A DNA stretch of 39,987 nt from SYFY01 sp031385325 (lineage in GTDB: Bacteria > Pseudomonadota > Gammaproteobacteria > Pseudomonadales > Azotimanducaceae), in NCBI GenBank assembly GCA_031385325.1, contig JANNBJ010000163.1, positions 1-39,987 on the forward strand. Reading direction: 5' to 3'. Below the pieces are notes generated by a model. It ran no database searches, had not been told where the DNA came from, and worked only from the letters and a program-made list of their open reading frames with translations. The position numbers and the translations under genes were made by a program. Of the stretch, positions 1-8,064 are shown piece after piece (the stretch's first letter is position 1; each line of letters opens with the position of its first letter).

Positions 1-125
1 CCCCGAACTGTGCGTGGTCTCTCACAGGCGACTTTGCCTTTTCTGGGAACCTTCGTTGCTGATCTATGTCGCGAAGTCGCCGCCCGCCTGGTTTGCCTGG
101 CGCGCGGGTTCTGCATGGGACCAGT

Positions 126-1979
126 TTAATCTCTGTGTAAATCCAGAATTGCCAGAAATTCCGCGCCGTAACGTTCGAGTCGCTTCTGTCCCACGCCATG
201 CACTTCCAACATCTGGCCGATCGTCGTCGGCCGAATTTCGATCATCGAAAGGAGGGTCGCGTCGTGGAACACAACATATGGAGGAACACCTTCGCGCTCA
301 GCAATCGTGCTACGACACTGTCGAAGTGCGTCCCACAAGGGTTGAGCTTTCGAGTCGAGGGTCAATGGAGCTCGAGCGCCCCTCTTTGCCGAGATCTTTT
401 TGTTCGTTGTCTTGTTTGGTCTGGCGGCCGGGAGTTCACGACGAAGAACCAGCGTCTCCTCGCCACGCAGGAGCGCGCGTGCGCTTTCATGCAGGCAGAG
501 TGCGCCGTAACGATCTGCGTTTGACCAGACATACCCTTGCACCACGAGTTGTCGGAGGATGGATCGCCACTGCGCTTCGCCAAGATCGCGACCAATACCC
601 CACGTCGAGAGAGAATCGTGCCGATGCTGGGTGGTTTTGTCGGTTGATCTTGCCAGCAGTACGTCGAATACGTGGCCAGCACCGAAGCGCTGACCCGTGC
701 GATATATGCAAGACATGAGCTGTTGGGCGGGTTCGGTCGCATCCCATGTGTCGGGTGGGGTGAGGCAGTTATCGCAATTGCCACAGTCCTTTTTTGGATC
801 GTCATCAAAGTAGATGAGTAGCGAGCGACGCCGACAGGTGGTCATCTCACACCAACCCAGTAACGTGTCCAGGCGACCCCGCTCGATTCGCTTGAAATCT
901 TCGCTGCCGTCACTGCTGTCGACCATCTGTCGCTGACGAACAACATCCTGTAATCCGTAGATCATCCACGCTTCTGCAGGTTCGCCATCGCGGCCGGCAC
1001 GACCGGTTTCCTGGTAATACGCCTCCATGCTCTTGGGTAAGTCGAGGTGCGCGACGAACCTGACATCGGGTTTGTCGATACCCATTCCAAAGGCGATAGT
1101 GGCGACCATAATGATGGCTTCTTCTCGCAGGAATCGCGCCTGGTGAACTCGCCGGGTGTCGGCCGACAGACCAGCGTGGTAGGGCAGAGCCGCTATCCCG
1201 TCGGCTGAAAGTTGTGCTGCGATCTTCTCCACGCGAGTCCGTGACTGGCAGTAGATGATGCCTGCTTCGCCAATGTGGTTGGCAAGGAAGCGCATGAGTT
1301 GTTTGTGCGCATCGCTTTTCGACGTAACGGTGTAGTGGATGTTTGGCCGATCAAACCCTTCGACGAATCGTGCGGCCGTTGTTAGTTCCAGCCGATTGAT
1401 GATTTCTTCACGTGTGTCGCGATCAGCGGTCGCGGTGAGAGCCATACGGGGAACGCCAGGATACCGTTCCCCAAGGATGTGCAGACCGAGATAGTCCTTG
1501 CGGAAGTCGTGTCCCCATTGCGAGACGCAGTGTGCTTCGTCGATAGCAAACAGTGCGATTTCGCATTGATCGAGTAAAGACAGCGTGTCTTCCATCAACA
1601 GGCGCTCAGGTGCGACATACAGTACATCGAGCCGGCCTGAAGTTAGTGCCTGCGTGACACTTCGTTGGTCAGCTGACGATTGGGACGAATTCAGAAAAGC
1701 TGCGCTGATATCAAATCTGAGCAGTGCGTCTACCTGATCCTGCATCAGTGCGATGAGTGGTGAAACAACGACACCGACACCGGGGCGGAGCAATGCCGGG
1801 ATCTGGTAACAGAGCGACTTTCCGCCGCCAGTTGGCATCAGCACCAGACTGTCACCACCGGCCAGTGTGTGGGAGATGATTTCGGCCTGTGTGCCGCGGA
1901 AGCCTTCGAAACCATATCGTTCGCGCAGAATTCGGGTGGCGTTGTCTAGAGTGGGCGGGACCATGGCGGGATTATGCAT
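126..1979 (-). CDS. recQ: ATP-dependent DNA helicase RecQ
   Basis: RecQ is a 3'-5' superfamily 2 DNA helicase acting in recombination initiation and replication-fork repair. The 617-residue product is full length (E. coli about 609). Visible in order: an N-terminal helicase domain with Walker A TGGGKS near residue 50 and the DEAH box (IDEAHC); the second RecA-like lobe with QETGRAGRDG; the RQC zinc site with four cysteines (CEMTTCRRR, then CGNCDNC); a winged-helix region; and a C-terminal HRDC domain (VPPYVVFHDATL, then HGVGQKRLERYG). The start is uncertain: ATG at 1979 is used here, ATG at 1964 is equally plausible, and neither has a clear ribosome binding site. The longer open frame up to 2021 runs into the repeat core at 2015-2027 and is probably not translated. 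The gene is monocistronic as far as can be seen. Confidence 0.96.
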   Translation of the reverse strand: MHNPAMVPPTLDNATRILRERYGFEGFRGTQAEIISHTLAGGDSLVLMPTGGGKSLCYQIPALLRPGVGVVVSPLIALMQDQVDALLRFDISAAFLNSSQSSADQRSVTQALTSGRLDVLYVAPERLLMEDTLSLLDQCEIALFAIDEAHCVSQWGHDFRKDYLGLHILGERYPGVPRMALTATADRDTREEIINRLELTTAARFVEGFDRPNIHYTVTSKSDAHKQLMRFLANHIGEAGIIYCQSRTRVEKIAAQLSADGIAALPYHAGLSADTRRVHQARFLREEAIIMVATIAFGMGIDKPDVRFVAHLDLPKSMEAYYQETGRAGRDGEPAEAWMIYGLQDVVRQRQMVDSSDGSEDFKRIERGRLDTLLGWCEMTTCRRRSLLIYFDDDPKKDCGNCDNCLTPPDTWDATEPAQQLMSCIYRTGQRFGAGHVFDVLLARSTDKTTQHRHDSLSTWGIGRDLGEAQWRSILRQLVVQGYVWSNADRYGALCLHESARALLRGEETLVLRRELPAARPNKTTNKKISAKRGARAPLTLDSKAQPLWDALRQCRSTIAEREGVPPYVVFHDATLLSMIEIRPTTIGQMLEVHGVGQKRLERYGAEFLAILDLHRD

Positions 1980-2014
1980 GGTAGTGGCCCAGGATGGTTG
2001 CCCCTTTCCCCGCG

Positions 2015-2027
2015 AGGACACACACCG
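2015..2027 (-). repeat. Short copy of the GTGTGTGTCCT repeat
   Basis: AGGACACACACCG, the 13-nt core of the repeat found at 4542-4756, lies just upstream of recQ and 273 bp downstream of the transposase stop codon. Only the core is conserved here; the flanks diverge. It has the same orientation as the copy at 4542-4573. Confidence 0.45.
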
Positions 2028-2299
2028 AGGCTACAAGGGCACTCATCGATTTGCTCTGCGGCATGTGTGGTTTGAGGGCATTGAAGGAAAATCTTCGCGT
2101 GATGTGCAAACTCGTGCTTTCGGTGAACGGTTTGCGCGAATCGGAGCCTGCCTGGACGTAAAGATAAAACTAGCGCCGCGCTTGAGTTGACGTTCTCATC
2201 GCGAAAAGGCGGATTTTCGGTGGGCGTGAGACCCATGTGATAGAAGGAAGGTCGGTCATTCGTGCGCGTACAACAGTTAGCCCGCGATCTATTAAATCG

Positions 2300-3220
2300 T
2301 CATGTGGATATCGGCTGACCGGATCTGCGCCAATGGCGATTTTCAGTCCAACGGTCAAGGCGGAGTTGTGATCCGTATGCCCGCTGAAGATGGCCGAGCG
2401 TGGCAATGTCCTGCAGCCACCTGGCTTCAGGTGAACTCTCGCGGTGTTTGGTCCGACGATCGCAGCCGAGTTTCAGGATTTCGATGTAAGACCGCAATGA
2501 AATGGCGACTTTCTGCGGAGCTTCAGAAAGCCCACAAATCAACGGTGCGAGATAAGCATCGAGCGTTGCCGGATCAGACTCCAGTGCGGCCAGTCGGTCT
2601 GCAATCGATGCATCCTCGATCTGCTCGATGGACTGGGCGATTAGTGCTTCAACTTCATTCAGATCGACATATGCCATTGCCGCCTGCACCGATCGCTCGC
2701 TGAGCAATGCACCGGAATAGAACCGCTGCTCAAAGAAGTGGCCGGTAACTTCGTCTTCCTGGTTAGCCCTTCTGGCGATGGGTTGCTTGAGCATTTTCAT
2801 GTAGGTCGATAACGAGCCGAGTTCTGCTCGCAGGTGCGCGAGCTTTGTACTGTCACCTAGTAGCATTTGCTTGTGGAGGAAGAGAATAGATTCGTCGGGC
2901 TTTTCGCGGTGGCTTCGGGGTGGACAGATTGAAAGCCAACGGTCGGCGACCTCCTCGTCTGTCCATCGTGTCGATGCCAGAGGGTCGTAGTAAATCACCA
3001 GGTGAAAGTGGTTGCTCATCACGGCGTAGGCATGCAGTTCAATAGCGAAGAACTGCGCGAGAAATTTCATTCGTTTGATCAGCCACTTTTTGCGATGACC
3101 GAAATCGCGACGCGAGTGATTGTCGTAACCACACAGCCAGCTACGCCGCACGCATCTGGAGATCAGGTGGTAGAAGAGCGGTTGCATGGGGTCGACGAGT
3201 TCGCGGCGAGGTGTCGGCAT
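2300..3220 (-). CDS. REP-associated tyrosine transposase (Y1 HUH family)
   Basis: The 306-residue product belongs to the IS200-like Y1 transposase superfamily, in the REP-associated (RAYT / TnpA_REP) branch. These are single-strand DNA nucleases that act on short palindromic repeats and are usually not flanked by classical IS ends. The HUH motif is NHFHLVI (H71, H73). The conserved GHFFEQRFYSGALL follows around residues 160-173, and the catalytic tyrosine is probably Y184 in AYVDLNEV. The N-terminal PRRELVD...FYHLISRCVRR is typical of a family common in marine gammaproteobacteria. The frame is intact, so the gene may be active. The start ATG at 3220 has no obvious Shine-Dalgarno sequence. Candidate target repeats lie on both sides (2015-2027 and 4542-4756). 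The family assignment is secure; which repeats it acts on is inferred from proximity. Confidence 0.9.
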   Translation of the reverse strand: MPTPRRELVDPMQPLFYHLISRCVRRSWLCGYDNHSRRDFGHRKKWLIKRMKFLAQFFAIELHAYAVMSNHFHLVIYYDPLASTRWTDEEVADRWLSICPPRSHREKPDESILFLHKQMLLGDSTKLAHLRAELGSLSTYMKMLKQPIARRANQEDEVTGHFFEQRFYSGALLSERSVQAAMAYVDLNEVEALIAQSIEQIEDASIADRLAALESDPATLDAYLAPLICGLSEAPQKVAISLRSYIEILKLGCDRRTKHRESSPEARWLQDIATLGHLQRAYGSQLRLDRWTENRHWRRSGQPIST

Positions 3221-3413
3221 GACGACAGTATCGATGCCCCTGTCTTGTTCTCCTTGAGCGGATGACGATTGCTGTCGTGAGATGTCTCCTGCAAAAAGGT
3301 GCAGAAAATGACGCTAGACGTTGCCCATACATTCGTCTGTTCTGGTTTGAGGTATCGAGGGCGATGAAGATGGAATTGATGAATAATCGACTCTTCCCCG
3401 AGAAGAGGTTCGC

Positions 3414-4565
3414 TTGCGCATATCACCCACAGCCATCGTGATTCTGGTTGGCAGCATTGCTGCGATCCCGCCGAATATCATGCCGGTGCTATCAGCGGAG
3501 CTTGTTCGTCAATATTCGTTGAGTGATGCCCAGCTTGGATATTTTGTTGCCGCAGGAACCCTGGCCGGGGCGATTGCATCCTTGAGCGCGCCTTATTGGG
3601 TTTCGCGCGTGCGTATTCAGTGGGTGATTCTTGGTAGCCTGCTCCTCTACGCCTGCGCGATTCATGCCTTGCCCGTGGCGCCTAGCGTGTCACTCCTCTA
3701 CTCGCTTCAATTTCTACTTGGCGGCTGTTTGGTGGTTGTTTCCAGCATCTGTTCGAGTGTGCTTCTTCGTCGAGCAAATCCTGCGCGAACGATGAGCCTC
3801 AAGATTTCCAGTGATGTCATCATCGCCAGTTCATTTCTGTATCTCTTGCCCGTGTCGATTCTGGGATTGAGCGGCCTTGTAGGCGCGGTTTCTCTGTGTT
3901 TTGCAGTTGGAGTAGGGGTCGCCTTTTTTTGGCCCGGAGATCACGATCGAATGCTTCCGCGTCCGGCGTCTGCCCGCCAGAATTCGGCTGCGCCGAAGGG
4001 GGCATGGTGGGTGCTTGCGACTTTGGTGGTGTTCTATACCGCAGGGGTTAGCGGCTGGAACTACCTGGGACGATTGGCGCTGCACGCGGGGCTGGACGTG
4101 AAGGAGAGTTCTTCAGCAATCGCTGGGGGGCTGCTGCTCGGGATCATCGGCTCGCTGGGTGCAGCTGCCTTGGCGGGGCGGTTTCGAACGATCTGGCCGG
4201 AGACATTGTCCGGACTTGCGTTTGCTGGATCGGTGGTTGCGCTTGGCAGCGTCAAGGGGTTCGTGCCGTTTCTTGTCGCCGCCCTGTTGTTCAACATCAC
4301 GTGGAACTTCTTCATTCCGTACCTGATGGGTCTGCTTGCGTGGCATGACCATAGCGGCCGGCTGGCAACGCTTCTTCCTGCAACGGCGATGTTGGGTGGA
4401 GTAGTTGGTCCACCCATAACGGGGAATCTCATGCAGTACGCCAGTTACGAAGTGGCAATGTTTGTGATGGGCGGATTGGCTGCGTGTTCAATCGCGAGCT
4501 ATTTCGTGTTGGCGCTCAAGAAGACAAGGCAGCAGAAGACAAGGACACACACCGCGAATTTGTGA
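3414..4565 (+). CDS. MFS transporter, substrate unknown
   Basis: This 383-residue, very hydrophobic protein has about twelve predicted membrane helices and the overall pattern of the major facilitator superfamily. Helix 1 is followed by a periplasmic loop (ELVRQYSLSDAQLGYF) and a glycine/alanine-rich second helix (AAGTLAGAIASLSAP). The two halves are separated by a polar loop near residues 178-195 (GDHDRMLPRPASARQ), and the tail is basic (KKTRQQKTRTH). It resembles drug- or small-molecule-efflux MFS proteins, but the substrate cannot be read from the sequence. The start is a TTG at 3414 with AGAAGAGG immediately upstream; no in-frame ATG precedes it, and starting later would cut helix 1. The last codons lie inside a copy of the GTGTGTGTCCT repeat (4542-4573), so the C-terminus may have been altered by repeat insertion. 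Confidence 0.85.
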   Translation: MRISPTAIVILVGSIAAIPPNIMPVLSAELVRQYSLSDAQLGYFVAAGTLAGAIASLSAPYWVSRVRIQWVILGSLLLYACAIHALPVAPSVSLLYSLQFLLGGCLVVVSSICSSVLLRRANPARTMSLKISSDVIIASSFLYLLPVSILGLSGLVGAVSLCFAVGVGVAFFWPGDHDRMLPRPASARQNSAAPKGAWWVLATLVVFYTAGVSGWNYLGRLALHAGLDVKESSSAIAGGLLLGIIGSLGAAALAGRFRTIWPETLSGLAFAGSVVALGSVKGFVPFLVAALLFNITWNFFIPYLMGLLAWHDHSGRLATLLPATAMLGGVVGPPITGNLMQYASYEVAMFVMGGLAACSIASYFVLALKKTRQQKTRTHTANL

Positions 4566-4573
4566 GCCGAATC
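4542..4573 (-). repeat. GTGTGTGTCCT repeat, inverted copy overlapping a gene end
   Basis: This copy reads AGGACACACACCGCGAAT followed by TTGTGAGCCGAATC on the plus strand. It is the reverse complement of 4642-4672 apart from one indel and one substitution, so the two could pair as a stem of about 30 bp with a loop of about 70 nt. It overlaps the last eight codons and the stop of the MFS gene. Confidence 0.8.
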
Positions 4574-4641
4574 TACCAAAAAAAGCTCGGAACTCTCATG
4601 CGCAGGTCCAAGGTGTGAGCGATGTTAGTAAGTCTTCTATC

Positions 4642-4672
4642 GATCCGGCTCACAAATCGCGGTGTGTGTCCT
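4642..4672 (+). repeat. GTGTGTGTCCT repeat, direct copy 1
   Basis: GATCCGGCTCACAAATCGCG followed by GTGTGTGTCCT, preceded by ATC. It forms an inverted pair with 4542-4573 and repeats at a 45-bp offset in 4687-4718 (GATTCGGCTTACAAAATCGC plus GGTGTGTGTCCT). Such head-to-head plus tandem layouts resemble the BIME clusters of REP elements. Confidence 0.8.
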
Positions 4673-4686
4673 GGGGCAGGGACATC

Positions 4687-4756
4687 GATTCGGCTTACAA
4701 AATCGCGGTGTGTGTCCTGGGGGAGAACAAAATCGCGGTGTGTGTCCTGGGGGAGA
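4687..4756 (+). repeat. GTGTGTGTCCT repeats 2 and 3, exact 30-bp tandem duplication
   Basis: A full repeat copy starts at 4687. From 4697 the 30-bp segment ACAAAATCGCGGTGTGTGTC + CTGGGGGAGA occurs twice with no mismatch (4697-4726 and 4727-4756). The array ends two bases before the stop codon of the cytochrome gene (4759-4761). The lack of divergence suggests a recent duplication. Confidence 0.85.
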
Positions 4757-4758
4757 GA

Positions 4759-5871
4759 TCAGCAGGCGCCGGGTTGATCGGCGATCCACTTGCGGATCAG
4801 GTCGACACCTTCGGTGTGCATTAGCGATCGGCCGATCTCGGGCATGCGCGCGCCGGGGTCGGTGGTCTGCATGCGCCAGAGCAGAATGGAGTCGTCGGGC
4901 TTGCCGGGCACGATGCCGAAGGTTCGGCCGCCGCTACCGTGGCCAGCGGCGATCGTCGGCTTGCAGCGTCCCATCTGCCGAGCGTCGGTAGCGGTTCGAT
5001 CGAGCAACAAACCGGATGTGTCCGCGGCGCCATGTGCGTTGTGGCAGTGTCCACAATTGATGTCGAGATAGGCACGCGCGCGGTCTTCAACATTGGCGGT
5101 GGGGTCGTGCATCGCTGAATTCCTACTCACACTCTTTAACTCCGGCAGGCCGCTCAGCCAACGTCGGTCGCGCAATGCGATCAGCTGATTTCCATTGCCG
5201 GTGGGCGACTCCCGATTCAGATGCCGCGCCTTCAGACCAATGGGTAACAACTGTTTTGCAGTGTGATTGGTGATATGGCAGGAACCGCACTCGTTTCTGG
5301 ACGGCACCAGATACGCAAAAGCCTCTCCATCAAGATTGGCCGAGATGACCTTGCCAGTGATGGAAAGAATGGCATCCTCGCCGTTCCATATGTAAGGCAG
5401 CGCATCCCATCCGCCAGGTTGACGGACCAGGACACGAGTTTCCATGATCCGAAAGTCGTCGAAGTTCACCTTCGCGGCAGTCCCGTCCCACGATGTGTGT
5501 CTGGTCAGAGAATCTCTTTCCAAAGAACCAGGAGCTTTCCCGACCTCATAGAAAAACGTCTTGGTGACGATGGTCCCCACAGGAAAATCGAAACTCTCAG
5601 TGGCGCTCCAGGTCGTGGTTGTTCCATCGGGCACATAAAGGGTACGAAGCTTGAGGGCATAATCCGAAAATAGCGGTGTATTCAGGTCGTAGACCAGCGC
5701 GTCGCTGTTGATCTCAAGCGAGTTTCCGTTCCGCCACACCATGTGCCAGTCCGAGAGTCGCTGCGGGTAGGCAGCGGGGGCGTGCAGAACTACCTGTTGC
5801 CCGCAGCCGGTCAACAGGGCGCAAACGAGGAAGATGTAACAGCCGAAGTGCCGGCGGAGAGTTCCCCTCAT
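4759..5871 (-). CDS. Diheme c-type cytochrome lipoprotein (SO2930 / HNE_0200-like)
   Basis: This is a 370-residue exported lipoprotein: a hydrophobic N-terminus ends in a lipobox (LLTGC, Cys23). Two covalent haem-binding motifs are visible, CGSCH (195-199) and CGHCH (273-277), with RMP at 342-344 offering a possible methionine axial ligand. The long N-terminal region before the first haem contains LNTPLFSDYALKLRTLYVP, typical of the uncharacterised family modelled as TIGR03806 (HNE_0200 family). Members of that family are regularly found beside, or fused to, TIGR03805 beta-helix proteins, exactly as here. Its start codon overlaps the stop of the upstream beta-helix gene (ATGA), so translation is probably coupled. 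It is likely an envelope-anchored electron-transfer protein; the partner substrate is unknown. Confidence 0.9.
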   Translation of the reverse strand: MRGTLRRHFGCYIFLVCALLTGCGQQVVLHAPAAYPQRLSDWHMVWRNGNSLEINSDALVYDLNTPLFSDYALKLRTLYVPDGTTTTWSATESFDFPVGTIVTKTFFYEVGKAPGSLERDSLTRHTSWDGTAAKVNFDDFRIMETRVLVRQPGGWDALPYIWNGEDAILSITGKVISANLDGEAFAYLVPSRNECGSCHITNHTAKQLLPIGLKARHLNRESPTGNGNQLIALRDRRWLSGLPELKSVSRNSAMHDPTANVEDRARAYLDINCGHCHNAHGAADTSGLLLDRTATDARQMGRCKPTIAAGHGSGGRTFGIVPGKPDDSILLWRMQTTDPGARMPEIGRSLMHTEGVDLIRKWIADQPGAC

Positions 5872-7079
5872 GAACCGGCCAGAACAACTCCAGGCAACTT
5901 GGGTAGTTCACAGTCATGTTTGTTCATGACTGACGAGGGATTTTTGAACTCGTTTTTTGCATCGATGTTCAGCACCAGAGATTCACCGTTCTTCACACAG
6001 ATCAATGGCGCATCGCCGCGCGTTTCGTTGACAAAGCCGTCCCAGAGTACGTCAGGCAGTCGGCCGTCAGCGCCGTACAGGGTCAGACGAAGTGCCTCAA
6101 GATAATCTCGATCCGGCTTGTTGCCTGAGGTGCCCATCTCGTTGTCATAGATGAAGATGTCTTCCGGATACGGATCAAACCCCGGCGCAGTTTCCTTGGC
6201 CTGATAGGCGGTGCTGAAAAAACTCGAGATCAGCACGTTGGCCGTGTTGTTACCACCGATCCGATTCTTGAAGATCTCCACTTGATCATTCGAATTGATG
6301 ATGACTCCCGAGCCTGCGGGAACGCCCGCCACTGCAGTACCTGGTGCACCAAAATTGGGTGTGTTGTTGTCGGAGATCTGGTTTTCGTACACGCGTGTGC
6401 CATGACCACTCTGCTGCAGGTCCGGCATGTTGAAGACCAGGATTCCGCCGGTGTTTTCCGTCGCGACGTTGTTGTACACGTCCGCATTGATGGTGTTCTC
6501 GATCTCGATCCCGGCGACATTCCGCTGCGCCGTCGAATTGCGTACGACGACATTTCTTGACTGACCAACATAGATGCCGGCATCCGAAGCGGCAATGGCC
6601 ACCGAGCCCTCGATCAATGTGTTCTCGGTTTGCACGGGATAGATGCCGTACGCACCATTCTCGGTGGATGGCCCGCGTGTCCACTCGGTACGCACACGAC
6701 GCACCGTGATGTTCTTGCCCTCGTTGATCTTCAGCGCATCGCCTTTGCTGTCTTCAATCGCCAGATCTTCAATCAGAAAGTCGCTGGCGTTGACGAGTAA
6801 TCCTTCCGCGCCCGCAATCTGTCCTTTGAACGACAGCACTGATTTGTCCATGCCAGCGCCACGAATGGTCACACCGCTGGTATTCAAGGTTAACGAGCGA
6901 TCAAACGAGAGTGTCGCTGCCGGCACGATAATCACATCGCCCGGTTTTGCAGTTTCCAGCGACAATCGAAGTGATTCTTCCGGGGTTGCCGGAACCACTG
7001 CCGCCGCTTCTTCCTTCTGACCACACGCGCCTAGCGCGAAGCTTGCGATAACGAGGACTGTGTTGAATGTCTTGTTCAT
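5868..7079 (-). CDS. Parallel beta-helix repeat lipoprotein (TIGR03805-like)
   Basis: This 403-residue lipoprotein has a signal peptide ending at FALGAC (Cys19). The body is a right-handed parallel beta-helix made of repeated N/G/V/I-rich rungs, such as VTIRGAGMDKSVLSFKG, KNITVRRVRTEW, NVVVRNSTAQRN and NADVYNNVATENTGGI. This is the fold of pectate-lyase-like and NosD/CASH proteins. No catalytic residues could be assigned, so an enzymatic role is not claimed. The start at 7079 was chosen because it begins the signal peptide and lies two bases after the upstream SDR stop; a longer frame to 7160 would run back into the SDR gene. The pairing with a diheme cytochrome is a known but functionally unexplained association. 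It is likely anchored in the envelope with its partner. Confidence 0.9.
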   Translation of the reverse strand: MNKTFNTVLVIASFALGACGQKEEAAAVVPATPEESLRLSLETAKPGDVIIVPAATLSFDRSLTLNTSGVTIRGAGMDKSVLSFKGQIAGAEGLLVNASDFLIEDLAIEDSKGDALKINEGKNITVRRVRTEWTRGPSTENGAYGIYPVQTENTLIEGSVAIAASDAGIYVGQSRNVVVRNSTAQRNVAGIEIENTINADVYNNVATENTGGILVFNMPDLQQSGHGTRVYENQISDNNTPNFGAPGTAVAGVPAGSGVIINSNDQVEIFKNRIGGNNTANVLISSFFSTAYQAKETAPGFDPYPEDIFIYDNEMGTSGNKPDRDYLEALRLTLYGADGRLPDVLWDGFVNETRGDAPLICVKNGESLVLNIDAKNEFKNPSSVMNKHDCELPKLPGVVLAGS

Positions 7080-7081
7080 GT

Positions 7082-7996
7082 TCAAATCTCGATGGCTTTG
7101 CCGGTCTGGTCTGCATTTGCAATGTTTGCCTTGCGGGCCGCAACAAGCTCTGGCACACAACGATCCAGTTCATCCATGGTCCACAAGCCGTTTTTCTTGC
7201 GGAACTGCTTGATCACTCGAGGTTGCTGCATGATCGCAACACCACCACGGCCGGTGTGGAAAATTTCCGATGTGATACCAGCCGATTCGGGTGTTGCAAG
7301 CCACACCACGATAGGCGCGATGTGTTGTGGGCCACCGGCTTCCAGCTCAGCATTGCTGACTTGCTCGCCCCGATTCTCGCGCAGCGGGATCGTCATGCGG
7401 GTCAGTGCCCCGGGCGAAATGGTGTTGACCGTGCAACCGTACTTTGCAAGCTCGATGGCCAGCACTCTGGAAAAACCCGCGATTCCCGCTTTGGCCGCAC
7501 CATAATTTGCCTGACCGAAGTTCCCATACAACCCGGACACGCTCGAGAAGTTGATGATCCTGCAACCGGTACGGCCACTTTCCCGAAGGTAACGAGCAAA
7601 CGGACGTGAACAGCAATAGTGGCCCTTGAGATGCACCGCCTGAACAGCGTCCCAGTCAGCCTCCTCCATATTGAAGATGGTCTTGTCGCGCAGAATGCCG
7701 GCGTTGTTGATCAGGATATCCATCTGACCGAATGCATCGAGGGCGGTCTTGAGCAGGCTCTCGCCACCAGCCACCTCGGAAACCGAAGCGGTATTGCTGA
7801 CAGCCTGACCACCCATCGCGCGGATTTCGGCAACCACATCGTCGGCGATCTTGCCGGTACCGGTACCATCGGTATTGCCACCCAGATCGTTCACGACGAT
7901 TCGTGCGCCCTCACTGGCCATGGCCAGTGCGATTTCGCGGCCAATGCCTCGGCCCGCGCCAGTGACTACGGCCACTTTGTCATCAAGTCTTCCCAT
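7082..7996 (-). CDS. Short-chain dehydrogenase/reductase (SDR)
   Basis: This 304-residue cytoplasmic NAD(P)-dependent oxidoreductase of the classical SDR family shows the cofactor motif TGAGRGIG near residues 12-19, NNAG in the central strand, a catalytic Ser in NFSSVSG and the YGAAK Tyr-Lys pair. It resembles hydroxyacyl-CoA or multifunctional-enzyme-type dehydrogenases: the insert VNDLGGNTDGTGTGKIADDV after the second strand is characteristic of that group. It is about 50 residues longer than a minimal SDR, with a C-terminal extension (FRKKNGLWTMDELDRCVPEL). The ATG at 7996 has GGAGAG just upstream. It is the first gene of a tight operon with the beta-helix and cytochrome genes, spaced by 2 nt and by an ATGA overlap. 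The substrate is unknown; a lipid or steroid-like acyl substrate is possible. Confidence 0.93.
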   Translation of the reverse strand: MGRLDDKVAVVTGAGRGIGREIALAMASEGARIVVNDLGGNTDGTGTGKIADDVVAEIRAMGGQAVSNTASVSEVAGGESLLKTALDAFGQMDILINNAGILRDKTIFNMEEADWDAVQAVHLKGHYCCSRPFARYLRESGRTGCRIINFSSVSGLYGNFGQANYGAAKAGIAGFSRVLAIELAKYGCTVNTISPGALTRMTIPLRENRGEQVSNAELEAGGPQHIAPIVVWLATPESAGITSEIFHTGRGGVAIMQQPRVIKQFRKKNGLWTMDELDRCVPELVAARKANIANADQTGKAIEI

Positions 7997-8064
7997 CAGA
8001 TGCTCTCCAACCTTGCGATACACTCGTCCGCATACTAAACCGAAGCAGTGGAGCGGGTCACGGC

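Noticed and set aside
4642..4756. Possible CRISPR array
   Set aside because: The units are partly contiguous with no spacers, the spacing is irregular (45 and 30 bp), one copy is inverted and no cas gene is present.
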